53,381 nt of DNA. Source: Haloarcula rubra (GTDB lineage Archaea > Halobacteriota > Halobacteria > Halobacteriales > Haloarculaceae). The notes under the pieces were generated by a model. That model searched no databases. It was not told the DNA's origin and saw only the letters and a program-made list of their open reading frames with translations. The stretch is from positions 1-53,381 of the forward strand of contig NZ_RKLR01000019.1 in NCBI RefSeq assembly GCF_019599465.1, given 5' to 3'. Below, in pieces: positions 1 to 5,893 of the stretch. A program made the position numbers and the translations under genes. Positions within the stretch are counted from its first letter, which is position 1. The number at the start of each line of letters is the position of its first letter.

Positions 1-70
1 CGTCGGCTTCGATCGACGCCGTCGGGCCCGCAGCGTGGACACGGACGGTTGAAGCGTCGTAGTCAGTCAT
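1..70 (-). CDS. Partial duplicate: N-terminus of the 95-aa protein at 53037-53324
   Basis: This encodes only the first 23 residues (MTDYDASTVRVHAAGP...), running off the left edge. It is the same gene as 53037-53324, seen twice because of the 127-bp end overlap. On the circular map it lies directly downstream of the gene at 74-253. Confidence 0.85.
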   Translation of the reverse strand, partial: MTDYDASTVRVHAAGPTASIEAD

Positions 71-127
71 GGATCAGATGGGGATGGTCTGCCCGTCAAG
101 CGTCGGAACGTGTTCGACTACCCGAGG
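1..127. repeat. 127-bp terminal direct repeat, left copy
   Basis: Bases 1-127 are identical to 53255-53381. A perfect end overlap of exactly 127 bases is what a de Bruijn assembler with k=127 leaves on a circular contig, so it most likely marks artificial ends and not a biological terminal repeat. The unit genome would be 53,254 bp. The repeat cuts through two genes (53037-53324 and 74-253), which is further evidence that the ends are arbitrary. Confidence 0.9.
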
Positions 128-253
128 ATCATCGGGGGCGGCGCCAGTTTCGAAGTACTGTTCGAGCGCGGCCTCAAGCTCTGAAAGGCCGACGTCGCCG
201 TCGACGTAAGCCTGTTTCCAGGCCACCGCTGTCCCGGATAGCGTATCAGTCAT
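74..253 (-). CDS. Small acidic protein of unknown function (59 aa)
   Basis: The protein starts MTDTLSGTAVAWKQAYVDGD and is strongly acidic, without cysteines or membrane segments. The start at 251-253 was chosen because residues further upstream in this frame are atypical. It ends 3 bp before the 95-aa gene that spans the artificial contig ends, so both probably belong to the long minus-strand operon. The residue pattern (short amphipathic helix, C-terminal DGQTIPI) gives no function. Confidence 0.7.
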   Translation of the reverse strand: MTDTLSGTAVAWKQAYVDGDVGLSELEAALEQYFETGAAPDDPRVVEHVPTLDGQTIPI

Positions 254-272
254 GGATGAACACAATCTGATG

Positions 273-530
273 TCATCGGCGCATCGCACCACTGAGCGCC
301 TGCTCGACGGCCGTTTCGGTCAGCGTCTGGATGTCCGAAAGATGGTCTTCGGTCAGGACGTCGTCGGGGACCTGCCCACAGTCTGCATTCACGCCGTCGT
401 CTTGCGCTTCCAGAGCTTCGAGCGCGTCGGCGGCGCGTTGCTCGAACTCGTCCCACGTCTCGTCCTCGCGCTTGAGGTCCTCGTGACGCGCTTTGGTCTC
501 GGCGTCGACAGTGATGCTCTTGCGGCTCAT
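273..530 (-). CDS. Ribbon-helix-helix-like small protein (85 aa)
   Basis: The N-terminus MSRKSITVDAETKARHEDLK, followed by REDETWDEF, matches the layout of haloarchaeal antitoxin-like RHH proteins: a short beta strand (SITV), then two helices. Such proteins usually bind DNA as dimers, but no toxin partner is visible next to it. The rest is acidic and helical. The start codon at 528-530 overlaps the upstream gene's stop, giving translational coupling. The RHH assignment comes from pattern recognition only and is moderately sure; a role as a simple virus regulator is an inference. Confidence 0.65.
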   Translation of the reverse strand: MSRKSITVDAETKARHEDLKREDETWDEFEQRAADALEALEAQDDGVNADCGQVPDDVLTEDHLSDIQTLTETAVEQALSGAMRR

Positions 531-781
531 GGTCGGACAGGTTCGAACTCTGAGGAGAGGATCCACTCGCGCTCTGTCGTGCGGTCCTCGATCAGGACGT
601 GAACCTCGGGGTCCGGGACGAAACGCTGGAGCGTCGTAGCGACGACGGAGTCGCGCGGGCCCGACAGTTTCGGTGGCGAGTCATCGCGGGCGGCGTGTCG
701 GTAGAGCCAGGGTTCGTCGACGGCCTCGACGATCCGGTGGGCGGCATCGGCACCACGTCGAAAGGTGTCGGCGTCGGTCAT
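527..781 (-). CDS. Hypothetical protein (84 aa)
   Basis: This is a soluble protein starting MTDADTFRRGADAAHRIVEA. It has a helical N-terminal half and a beta-rich C-terminal half (VHVLIEDRTTEREWIL). Its start overlaps the stop of the metallophosphoesterase gene by 4 nt, and its stop overlaps the next start, so it is embedded in a tightly packed operon. No family was recognised. Confidence 0.7.
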   Translation of the reverse strand: MTDADTFRRGADAAHRIVEAVDEPWLYRHAARDDSPPKLSGPRDSVVATTLQRFVPDPEVHVLIEDRTTEREWILSSEFEPVRP

Positions 782-2175
782 GGCTCAAAGTCTCGCGTGT
801 CGATGGGGAACGCCGATGTCAGTCCCTGGTCGGAGACGCCGTGGGCGGTCGCGACGTCCTGGTAACGTCGCGTCGGCCGGCCGCCGAGTCGCTCGACGAA
901 CTCGCCGGCGGGCTTCGGACTGCCAGTACAGAAAACGGGTGGGCCATCCCACGGGATGCGGCCGGAGATGTGGTGGTGGCCCATGTACGCGATATCGAAA
1001 TCGTGGTCCATCAGCGTCCCGCGCCACTCGTTCTGCCGGGCCGACGTCTCGGCCTGTGGGCGACGGTCCTGCCCATGGCGCAAGTGACCGAGGACGTCAC
1101 CACCACGCATCTCGAAGTTGCGGTACGCCTTCGCCTCGCCGATGAGGAACTGAACGTTCTCGAGCGTGTCGTCGTCAGAGTACTCGCGGATGGCAGCGAC
1201 GGCGTTGCGGATGTGCTTGTAGAGGATGAGGTCGGCGTTGGCCTGCCGGGACGTCCCGCTCGCTCGGTGCTGGCCGTGGTTGCCGACCTGGCAGACGACC
1301 TGCAGCGTCGGGAACCGCTCGGCGAACGCCTTGATCTGCCGCAGGAGTGGCGCGACGAGGATGTCGTGCTGCTCGTCCAGCCACGCGTCAAGGTGCTCGA
1401 ACTGCCCCTCGTAGATGCCCTCGTTGGTGATGAAGTCGCCACCCCACAGCAGGTGGCCGGCGTCGTAGAACGAGCCGTGCTTGTCCGCCAGCGAGAGGGA
1501 GCGCTCGGTAATGTGGTCGATGACCGCCGGTATCATGTCGGTCTCGTAGACGACCTCTCCGTCATCGCGACGGATGCGGTCGCCGGCGTGGAGGTCGGTC
1601 AGGTGTGTGACCCAGTCCTCGTTGCCAGCGTATGCATTCAGTGACGCTGTCGGCCACTCCAGCTGTGCGAAGTCGTGAACGAGCTCGTCGTGACGGGCCT
1701 GCCACCACTTGTTGGCCTTCCGCGTTCGCGTCTGCTTGTGTTCGCTGCTCCGGAGGTGATCCTGATCGGGGCCGTGGTAGTTCCCGGCGTCGTCGCCGTC
1801 GAGTGACCAGCCCTTCGCCTTGATGACGTCGAGGTGCGCCCTGACCACGCGCTCGTCGACGCCGAGGTCTTCGGCGAGGGCAGAGACCGACGACGGGAGC
1901 GAGCGGTAGATGTACGCCTCCCGCTCGGTGAGGTCCTCGCGGTCATCGTCGGCTTCGTCGTCGGTGGCGACGTCGACATCGGGACAGGCCCAGACGTTCT
2001 CACTCTGGTCGTACTCAAGTCCGATGTCGTGGTGTTTCTCTAGCCGGTTGCGATAGCCCTCGACTGTCGTTGGTTGCACGCCCATCGCCGCGGCGGCGTC
2101 AGCTGTCGAGGTCGGGAGAAGTTCGAGATACTCCCGTAGCCGTGGGGCTTCGTCGGGGTCAGGTAGGTCACTCAT
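778..2175 (-). CDS. Metallophosphoesterase with N-terminal helix-turn-helix region
   Basis: This 465-aa protein has two parts. Residues 1-130 look like two winged-helix/HTH units (about 20-50, TSTADAAAAMGVQPTTVEGY; about 85-125, SVSALAEDLGVDERVVRAHL). Residues 185-415 carry calcineurin-like phosphoesterase motifs: TDLHAGD (D194, H196), GGD (D247), GNH (N299, H300), GHLRH (H364) and GHHH (400-402). This metal-binding set is typical of Mre11/SbcD-like and related nucleases or phosphatases. An HTH on the same chain suggests that the enzyme is directed to specific DNA. The substrate is unknown. It is coupled to its neighbours by short overlaps (ATGAGTGA at the upstream gene). Confidence 0.88.
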   Translation of the reverse strand: MSDLPDPDEAPRLREYLELLPTSTADAAAAMGVQPTTVEGYRNRLEKHHDIGLEYDQSENVWACPDVDVATDDEADDDREDLTEREAYIYRSLPSSVSALAEDLGVDERVVRAHLDVIKAKGWSLDGDDAGNYHGPDQDHLRSSEHKQTRTRKANKWWQARHDELVHDFAQLEWPTASLNAYAGNEDWVTHLTDLHAGDRIRRDDGEVVYETDMIPAVIDHITERSLSLADKHGSFYDAGHLLWGGDFITNEGIYEGQFEHLDAWLDEQHDILVAPLLRQIKAFAERFPTLQVVCQVGNHGQHRASGTSRQANADLILYKHIRNAVAAIREYSDDDTLENVQFLIGEAKAYRNFEMRGGDVLGHLRHGQDRRPQAETSARQNEWRGTLMDHDFDIAYMGHHHISGRIPWDGPPVFCTGSPKPAGEFVERLGGRPTRRYQDVATAHGVSDQGLTSAFPIDTRDFEP

Positions 2176-2347
2176 GTTCGAGTCGCTTGCGTTCGGTCAG
2201 GTAGCGGTGCATGAACTCGACGCCCTCTATCCAGCCCGCGGAGAACACCTCGTCCGGCGCCGCGTCGGCTTGATCGCGAGCTGCGTCCAGTGCCTCGTCG
2301 AGGTCGCGGTCCGTGTAGAGGTTCTCGTTGGCCGGGCCGTCTGGCAT
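2168..2347 (-). CDS. Small acidic protein (59 aa)
   Basis: The frame starts at 2345-2347 (ATG overlapping the TGA of the membrane protein gene) and ends with TGA at 2168-2170, overlapping the metallophosphoesterase start by 8 nt. The protein begins MPDGPANENLYTDRDLDEAL and continues as an acidic helix ending in YLTERKRLEHE. Tight coupling on both sides and haloarchaeal-type composition make it credible despite its size. The function is unknown. Confidence 0.7.
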   Translation of the reverse strand: MPDGPANENLYTDRDLDEALDAARDQADAAPDEVFSAGWIEGVEFMHRYLTERKRLEHE

Positions 2348-2637
2348 CAGCTGTCTCGGGAAGGGAGTCGCCGTTTGACCTGGCGGCCGACGCGGCGGAG
2401 GACTGGCTGGAGGTCATCAGCCACGGCGCCGTCGTTGTCAGCATCCGCGACGTCGCGCGCAGTCTCGATGACCTGGGCGTCGGCGTAGCGGTACACAAAA
2501 ACTAGTAGCGCCATGACGACTGCAGTCAGGACGCCGACGACGCGATTCCCGAGCAGCACTTGTTTGTACGCGAACGGAGCGAGTGCAATCAGGAGACCCA
2601 CGACGGCGTCGCGGGCCTTGCGCTTGTGGTTGGACAT
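2347..2637 (-). CDS. Small membrane protein, two predicted TM segments (96 aa)
   Basis: The ATG at 2635-2637 was preferred over a TTG three codons upstream. The N-terminal basic stretch MSNHKRKARD is followed by two hydrophobic segments (about residues 12-28 and 36-54, e.g. VVGVLTAVVMALLVFVYRYA) and a charged C-terminal tail (RRVGRQVKRRL). Together with the next upstream membrane gene it forms a pair. Small two-TM proteins in tailed viruses can be holins, but no endolysin is recognisable and haloarchaeal lysis is poorly known, so holin is only a possibility. Confidence 0.7.
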   Translation of the reverse strand: MSNHKRKARDAVVGLLIALAPFAYKQVLLGNRVVGVLTAVVMALLVFVYRYADAQVIETARDVADADNDGAVADDLQPVLRRVGRQVKRRLPSRDS

Positions 2638-2642
2638 GGTGA

Positions 2643-2972
2643 TCAAGAGTTCTCCTCGTCGTCCTCAGACTGCTGGGCGCTTACCTCGGCGAGTGCCTGG
2701 AGGAGCGCCGCGTAGTCGCCGATCTCGATTCCGTTGTAGAGCATCAGCAACGCCAGCCCGAGCGAGCCAACCAACGTCGGGTCGGCCCCCAGACTGAGTG
2801 CGTACAACGTGATGGCGACGGTGCCGAGGTTGACGACCGTGGCGCGAAGGATTTTGAACGCTTTGAGCATCCTAAAATCGCCGCCATCCTGGAGTGCGGT
2901 CACGTAGTCGTCGACCAGTCCGTCTGGACAGTACCACGGTCGCGGCTGTGGAGTGGTTCGATGAGTGCTCAT
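2643..2972 (-). CDS. Small membrane protein (109 aa)
   Basis: A soluble N-terminus (MSTHRTTPQPRPWYCPDGLV) is followed by two hydrophobic stretches at about residues 45-62 and 66-82 (AITLYALSLGAD, LVGSLGLALLMLYNGIEIG) and an acidic tail ending in SEDDEENS. It lies 5 bp upstream of the other small membrane gene and overlaps the gene at 2969-3184 by 4 nt. The pair could modify the host envelope or act in lysis; nothing in the sequence decides this. Confidence 0.72.
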   Translation of the reverse strand: MSTHRTTPQPRPWYCPDGLVDDYVTALQDGGDFRMLKAFKILRATVVNLGTVAITLYALSLGADPTLVGSLGLALLMLYNGIEIGDYAALLQALAEVSAQQSEDDEENS

Positions 2973-3184
2973 AGGACATCGTATCCGTCCGGAAGGCCGA
3001 CCTCGTCCGACGAGCGTCGGAACGTCGAGCCTTCAACGTCGACCGTGTACCATCGTGTCCCGTCGGCTGAGAAGTCGGTCGCGACGACGTCACCGACGCG
3101 AATCTCGCCACGGGGCGTCTCGATTGCCACGCGGTCGGGGACGTGCGGTTCGATGGGCGAGGCGGTGTTGTTGATTGCGCTCAT
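2969..3184 (-). CDS. Hypothetical beta-rich small protein (71 aa)
   Basis: The start at 3182-3184 (MSAINNTASPIEPHVPDRV) overlaps the stop of the upstream 224-aa gene and fits better than an upstream alternative. The middle part (AIETPRGEIRVGDVVATDF, then TRWYTVDVEG) alternates strands and turns as in a small beta-barrel. The function is unknown. Confidence 0.68.
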   Translation of the reverse strand: MSAINNTASPIEPHVPDRVAIETPRGEIRVGDVVATDFSADGTRWYTVDVEGSTFRRSSDEVGLPDGYDVL

Positions 3185-3855
3185 CCGTCGAGATCCTCCA
3201 GTATCCTGAGCCAGCGTGGCTTCTGTGCCGGTGTCCACTCGACCTCGCGGACGCCCGTCTGGACGCCCAGCTGGTCACGAATCGGTTCAAGTTTGCCACG
3301 AGGCACCTTCGCCGGGACGTCGGGCGCTTCGTCGCCGGCGGCGACGGCGAGATACGTCGCAGTCGCAAAGATTTCGCGGTCTTTGCCCTGTCGCTCGGGG
3401 TCGGTCTTCAGCCGCTCGACGGCGCGGTAAAGCGTGTCGATGTCCGGGTAGTAACCGTGCCGATGGAGCGCACGGGCGATGTTGTGACTGCGACTGATCG
3501 CCTCCTGGAGCGAGCAGATTCGGGCACCGGACGCACGACCACTTGGCGAGCCACACTCGCCGCAGTATGTCCGTGCGTGATGGCTCCGCTGGGCGCCGTA
3601 GTCGTCGTGGTCGGTGGCATCCTGTCCGATGATGCCCTTCCCAGAGCGCTCGAGTGTCTCGGTCGGCTTGTTGCCAGTCCCGAGTGAGTCAGCCGATTGG
3701 TCGTGTTCAGTCCGGTCGCGGATGCGACTGAAACACGTCGAGCAGTACTCGGGGTGCTCGAAGAGCAGGTCGTCGAACAGGCGTAGGGCCCGGTCGCCAC
3801 GATTTGACGGCCGTTGGCCGGTGCTACCTGTCGATGTGGGACGTGATGTACTCAT
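3181..3855 (-). CDS. Zinc-binding protein of haloarchaeal virus/plasmid type (224 aa)
   Basis: Two cysteine pairs (CSTCF at about 38-42, and CGECGSP at about 97-103) probably form a single split zinc site. Phrases such as LFDDLLFEHPEYCSTCFSRI and the C-terminal YLAVAAGDEAPDV are reminiscent of conserved proteins on haloarchaeal plasmids and proviruses, but no biochemical role is known to me. The gene is preceded by a 172-bp spacer with inverted repeat 1, so transcription may be renewed or controlled here. Confidence 0.75.
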   Translation of the reverse strand: MSTSRPTSTGSTGQRPSNRGDRALRLFDDLLFEHPEYCSTCFSRIRDRTEHDQSADSLGTGNKPTETLERSGKGIIGQDATDHDDYGAQRSHHARTYCGECGSPSGRASGARICSLQEAISRSHNIARALHRHGYYPDIDTLYRAVERLKTDPERQGKDREIFATATYLAVAAGDEAPDVPAKVPRGKLEPIRDQLGVQTGVREVEWTPAQKPRWLRILEDLDG

Positions 3856-3990
3856 GGAAAAGCAGTGACTAGCGGACGATCCCAGTTCGGGACCGTATGG
3901 CGAGCGCCAGTGGCGCTGAGTCTGTCTACACGTATGCGCGCCAGTGGTGATGAACGATTATCTACCAGCAGTAATACCGGTTCTTTCGCA
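3856..3990. promoter_or_regulatory. Spacer between minus-strand genes, possible promoter for 3181-3855
   Basis: The spacer lacks a convincing ORF. Going upstream from the ATG at 3855 there is one AT-rich patch (around 3953-3966, read on the minus strand as TAGATAATCG) that could be a TATA element, but it is about 100 nt from the start and so implies a long leader. Inverted repeat 1 lies immediately beyond it. Only weak evidence. Confidence 0.3.
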
Positions 3991-4031
3991 CTAACCAACA
4001 TCGGCGAAGCCATGCAGGTAGTGTTGGTTAG
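3991..4031. repeat. Dispersed inverted repeat IR1 (10-21-10)
   Basis: Left arm CTAACCAACA (3991-4000), a 21-nt spacer, and right arm TGTTGGTTAG (4022-4031): a perfect 10-bp inverted repeat. The right arm covers the stop codon of the winged-helix gene 4028-4264. Four other copies with the same 21-nt spacing exist (20143, 26838, 28673, 28739). Arm centres are 31 bp apart, about three helical turns, which suits protein dimers on one face of the DNA. It may be an operator, a centromere-like site or, less likely, an RNA hairpin. Confidence 0.85.
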
Positions 4032-4264
4032 CCGGTGCGCTGGTAGAGCTCCTGTCGAGCGTCGGACGGGTTCGGCCGGGACGTGATCAGGCCGGCCGCC
4101 TCCAGACGGTCGACAGCGTAGCGGGTGGTCCGGTCACACAGCCACGACTCGTCCCGAATCTCCTGCTGAGTCCGGGGCTCGTCCTCCTCGAGGACCTTGT
4201 ACACGAGCTTCGCGCTCGGCGGGAGGTCCTCTAACACGTCGTCGGTCATGGTAGATCCGGTCAT
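4028..4264 (-). CDS. Small winged-helix DNA-binding protein (78 aa)
   Basis: The core (LPPSAKLVYKVLEEDEPRTQ, then QEIRDESWLCDRTTRYAVDR and LEAAGLITSRPNP) is a textbook MarR/TrmB-type winged helix: helix 1, helix 2, recognition helix with TTRYAVDRL, wing. It is little more than the wHTH itself, so it probably acts as a dimer. The start at 4264 overlaps the stop of the ParB-domain gene (ATGA), so the two are translated together. Its stop lies within IR1, making it a prime candidate to bind the IR family (inference). An internal Met at 4249 is an alternative start. Confidence 0.8.
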   Translation of the reverse strand: MTGSTMTDDVLEDLPPSAKLVYKVLEEDEPRTQQEIRDESWLCDRTTRYAVDRLEAAGLITSRPNPSDARQELYQRTG

Positions 4265-4983
4265 GCTGGTTTTGGGTTCTCCTGCGAGTCGGCGCGATAC
4301 TGCTCGTCGACGTCTAGTGCATTCACTTGCGGTCCCCAGCGCTCGCGGAGTCGGCGCAGTGCAACGCGCGCCTCGTCCCGAGTGTAACTGCCGTCGAGGT
4401 GATGCTCAACGAACCGCTGGGCTGCGTCCCAGTCGTCGATGTGGATGACGTGCGCTCGGATGCGGTCGAGGCCAGCCACGTGACTGGCCCACACACGCTT
4501 GTGGCCGTTGACGATCTCGTAGCCGTTGTCGACGTCACGAACGACTGGGATGGGGCGCGGGTAGCCTCGCTGTCGAATGCCATCGACGAACGCCCGGTTG
4601 GCCTCAACGTCGAAGTTGCGCGAGTGGTACGGCGCCGCGTCGATGGCATCTAGGGCGACGGTCGTCGGGTCGACCGTGTCGACGCGCTCGAGACGGGACT
4701 GCGGGAACGCGTAGTAGGAGACGTCGTCGGCATCCAGCTGCGCGAGTTCGAGATGCTGGTAGCCGGCGTACTTTGGCCGTCGGCGTCGAAGCGTGTCGCG
4801 ATAGACGACGATCGCGACGGTCTCGTCGGCCGGGTAGTTGGGGTTGTCCCGCGCGACTGTCGTGTCGTGGCCCTGGACGTGCCAGTCTTTGCTCGCGACC
4901 GGCGGGGTGTTCACGACGACGGCTTCGTCGGGGTCGGCCTGCTCGCGGTCGATGACGACGTCGCCCGGCGAGAGACTACGCAT
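4261..4983 (-). CDS. ParB-N domain (ParB/Srx-like) protein, 240 aa
   Basis: Residues about 112-195 carry a ParB/Srx-type domain: RNFDVEANRAFVDGIRQRG, a PIPVVRD strand, the signature YEIVNGHKRVWAS (nucleotide-binding box, 155-168) and RAHVIHIDDWD. In partition ParB proteins this domain binds CTP, while in other members it is an enzyme. No central HTH follows; instead a separate winged-helix protein is encoded directly downstream with ATGA coupling, as if a ParB had been split in two. The N-terminal 100 residues are unassigned. The start at 4981-4983 follows the upstream overlap. Its role in partition or gene control is an inference. Confidence 0.78.
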   Translation of the reverse strand: MRSLSPGDVVIDREQADPDEAVVVNTPPVASKDWHVQGHDTTVARDNPNYPADETVAIVVYRDTLRRRRPKYAGYQHLELAQLDADDVSYYAFPQSRLERVDTVDPTTVALDAIDAAPYHSRNFDVEANRAFVDGIRQRGYPRPIPVVRDVDNGYEIVNGHKRVWASHVAGLDRIRAHVIHIDDWDAAQRFVEHHLDGSYTRDEARVALRRLRERWGPQVNALDVDEQYRADSQENPKPA

Positions 4984-5272
4984 TCTGCAGCACCTCCATG
5001 GCGCCGATAGCGAGCAGCGAGAGGATGAGGACCGCCCCACCGCCGATGGCGGCACCGTATCCAGCGGTGGCCGGCAGTTCGGACCAGTCGGCGTTCCGGT
5101 ACGTGTAGCGGGCTACTGTTCGGGTCTTTCCGATGAGAGTTGCGTCGTCCTCCCAGATGACTCGGCGTCGGAAGCTAGCCGCAGTGAGATAGATGCCTAG
5201 CCCAGACAGAAAGACAGCGCCAGCAACGGCGCCGCCGGCGGTCCAGACGAGGAGAGTCGTCGGGCCGATCAT
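4976..5272 (-). CDS. Membrane protein with two TM segments (98 aa)
   Basis: Two hydrophobic segments (about residues 6-30, LLVWTAGGAVAGAVFLSGLG; and 70-92, GAAIGGGAVLILSLLAIGAM) flank a charged loop rich in Arg and Tyr (RRRVIWEDDATLIGKTRTVA). Topology suggests a hairpin in the cytoplasmic membrane. It overlaps the ParB-domain gene by 8 nt and the upstream gene by 4 nt. The function is unknown. Confidence 0.72.
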   Translation of the reverse strand: MIGPTTLLVWTAGGAVAGAVFLSGLGIYLTAASFRRRVIWEDDATLIGKTRTVARYTYRNADWSELPATAGYGAAIGGGAVLILSLLAIGAMEVLQNA

Positions 5273-5535
5273 CGCTGTCCCTCCGTGCCGACGTAGGCCT
5301 CGATCTCTTCGAGTGAGATCCGACGCTTGACGCGGTGCCCGCGGTTGAAGTAGGCGTGCCCCTCGCCGAGACTGCCGAGTTTCGACCGGATGCGCTCGGG
5401 GGTTGGCTTGCGGCCGACGCGGTCTTGCTCGCGACGGATGGCCTCCTCAATCGTCAGCGTCCAGTTGCAGTGTTCGCACGACTCGCCGATGCGCTCGACG
5501 ACGCGGTCGGCATCGGTTCGTGAAGAGTCACTCAT
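5269..5535 (-). CDS. Small CxxC protein (88 aa)
   Basis: The protein contains CEHC at about 20-23, a single pair that could take part in an intermolecular or incomplete zinc site. It continues with a basic helical part (RREQDRVGRKPTPERIRSKL) and RGHRVKRRISLEEIEAYVG. The latter looks like a short HTH-like tail, so nucleic-acid binding is possible. The start overlaps the upstream stop by 8 nt. Confidence 0.7.
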   Translation of the reverse strand: MSDSSRTDADRVVERIGESCEHCNWTLTIEEAIRREQDRVGRKPTPERIRSKLGSLGEGHAYFNRGHRVKRRISLEEIEAYVGTEGQR

Positions 5536-5893
5536 CTGTGGCCTCCTTGTCGTCGATGTGGCGCGCTGCTTGCTCGATCAACTCTGTCGTCGGGTGCTCT
5601 TGGTCGTTCTCGTGGCCGATGAGTTCGCGCAGATCATCGTCGAGCGTCCGGGTGAGTCGGGTGTGGCTGTTGCGGTCTCTCCAGACAATGAGGTCGTCAG
5701 CATCCAGAGCCGCCTGGATGCTCGCGTCGACCCCGTCTCGAGAGTAGTCCCCGTAGCCGATCGGGGCGCCGACAAGGACGCCGTAGACTGTGCTGGGCCG
5801 ACAGCCGGGTAACTGCGGGTCGCCGGTGTTGTGCTCAACCACGGAGAGGACGCGCTCGTAGCGTTCCTCCGTGTCGACATCGTCCTCAGTCAT
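5528..5893 (-). CDS. Hypothetical protein (121 aa)
   Basis: The start MTEDDVDTEERYERVLSVVE at 5891-5893 overlaps the 3' end of the large winged-helix gene by 8 nt. The residues that follow (CRPSTVYGVLVGAPIGYGDY, ... ALDADDLIVWRDRNSHTRL) have the shape of a compact winged-helix fold with a short wing, but this is not certain. The C-terminus is acidic and helical. It may work with the large protein upstream, given the coupled translation. Confidence 0.7.
   Translation of the reverse strand: MTEDDVDTEERYERVLSVVEHNTGDPQLPGCRPSTVYGVLVGAPIGYGDYSRDGVDASIQAALDADDLIVWRDRNSHTRLTRTLDDDLRELIGHENDQEHPTTELIEQAARHIDDKEATDE

Noticed and set aside
673-1644. Long plus-strand open frame (323 codons)
   Set aside because: It is antisense to the metallophosphoesterase gene; its composition is that of a shadow frame in GC-rich DNA and the opposite strand has clear motifs.
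2347-2972. Calling the two small membrane genes holins
   Set aside because: Only hydrophobic segments support it; there is no recognisable lytic enzyme nearby and archaeal lysis genes are poorly defined.
3991-4031. IR1 as a simple rho-independent terminator
   Set aside because: A 21-nt loop is long, no T tract follows, and identical copies with the same spacing lie in promoter regions (IR2, IR3).
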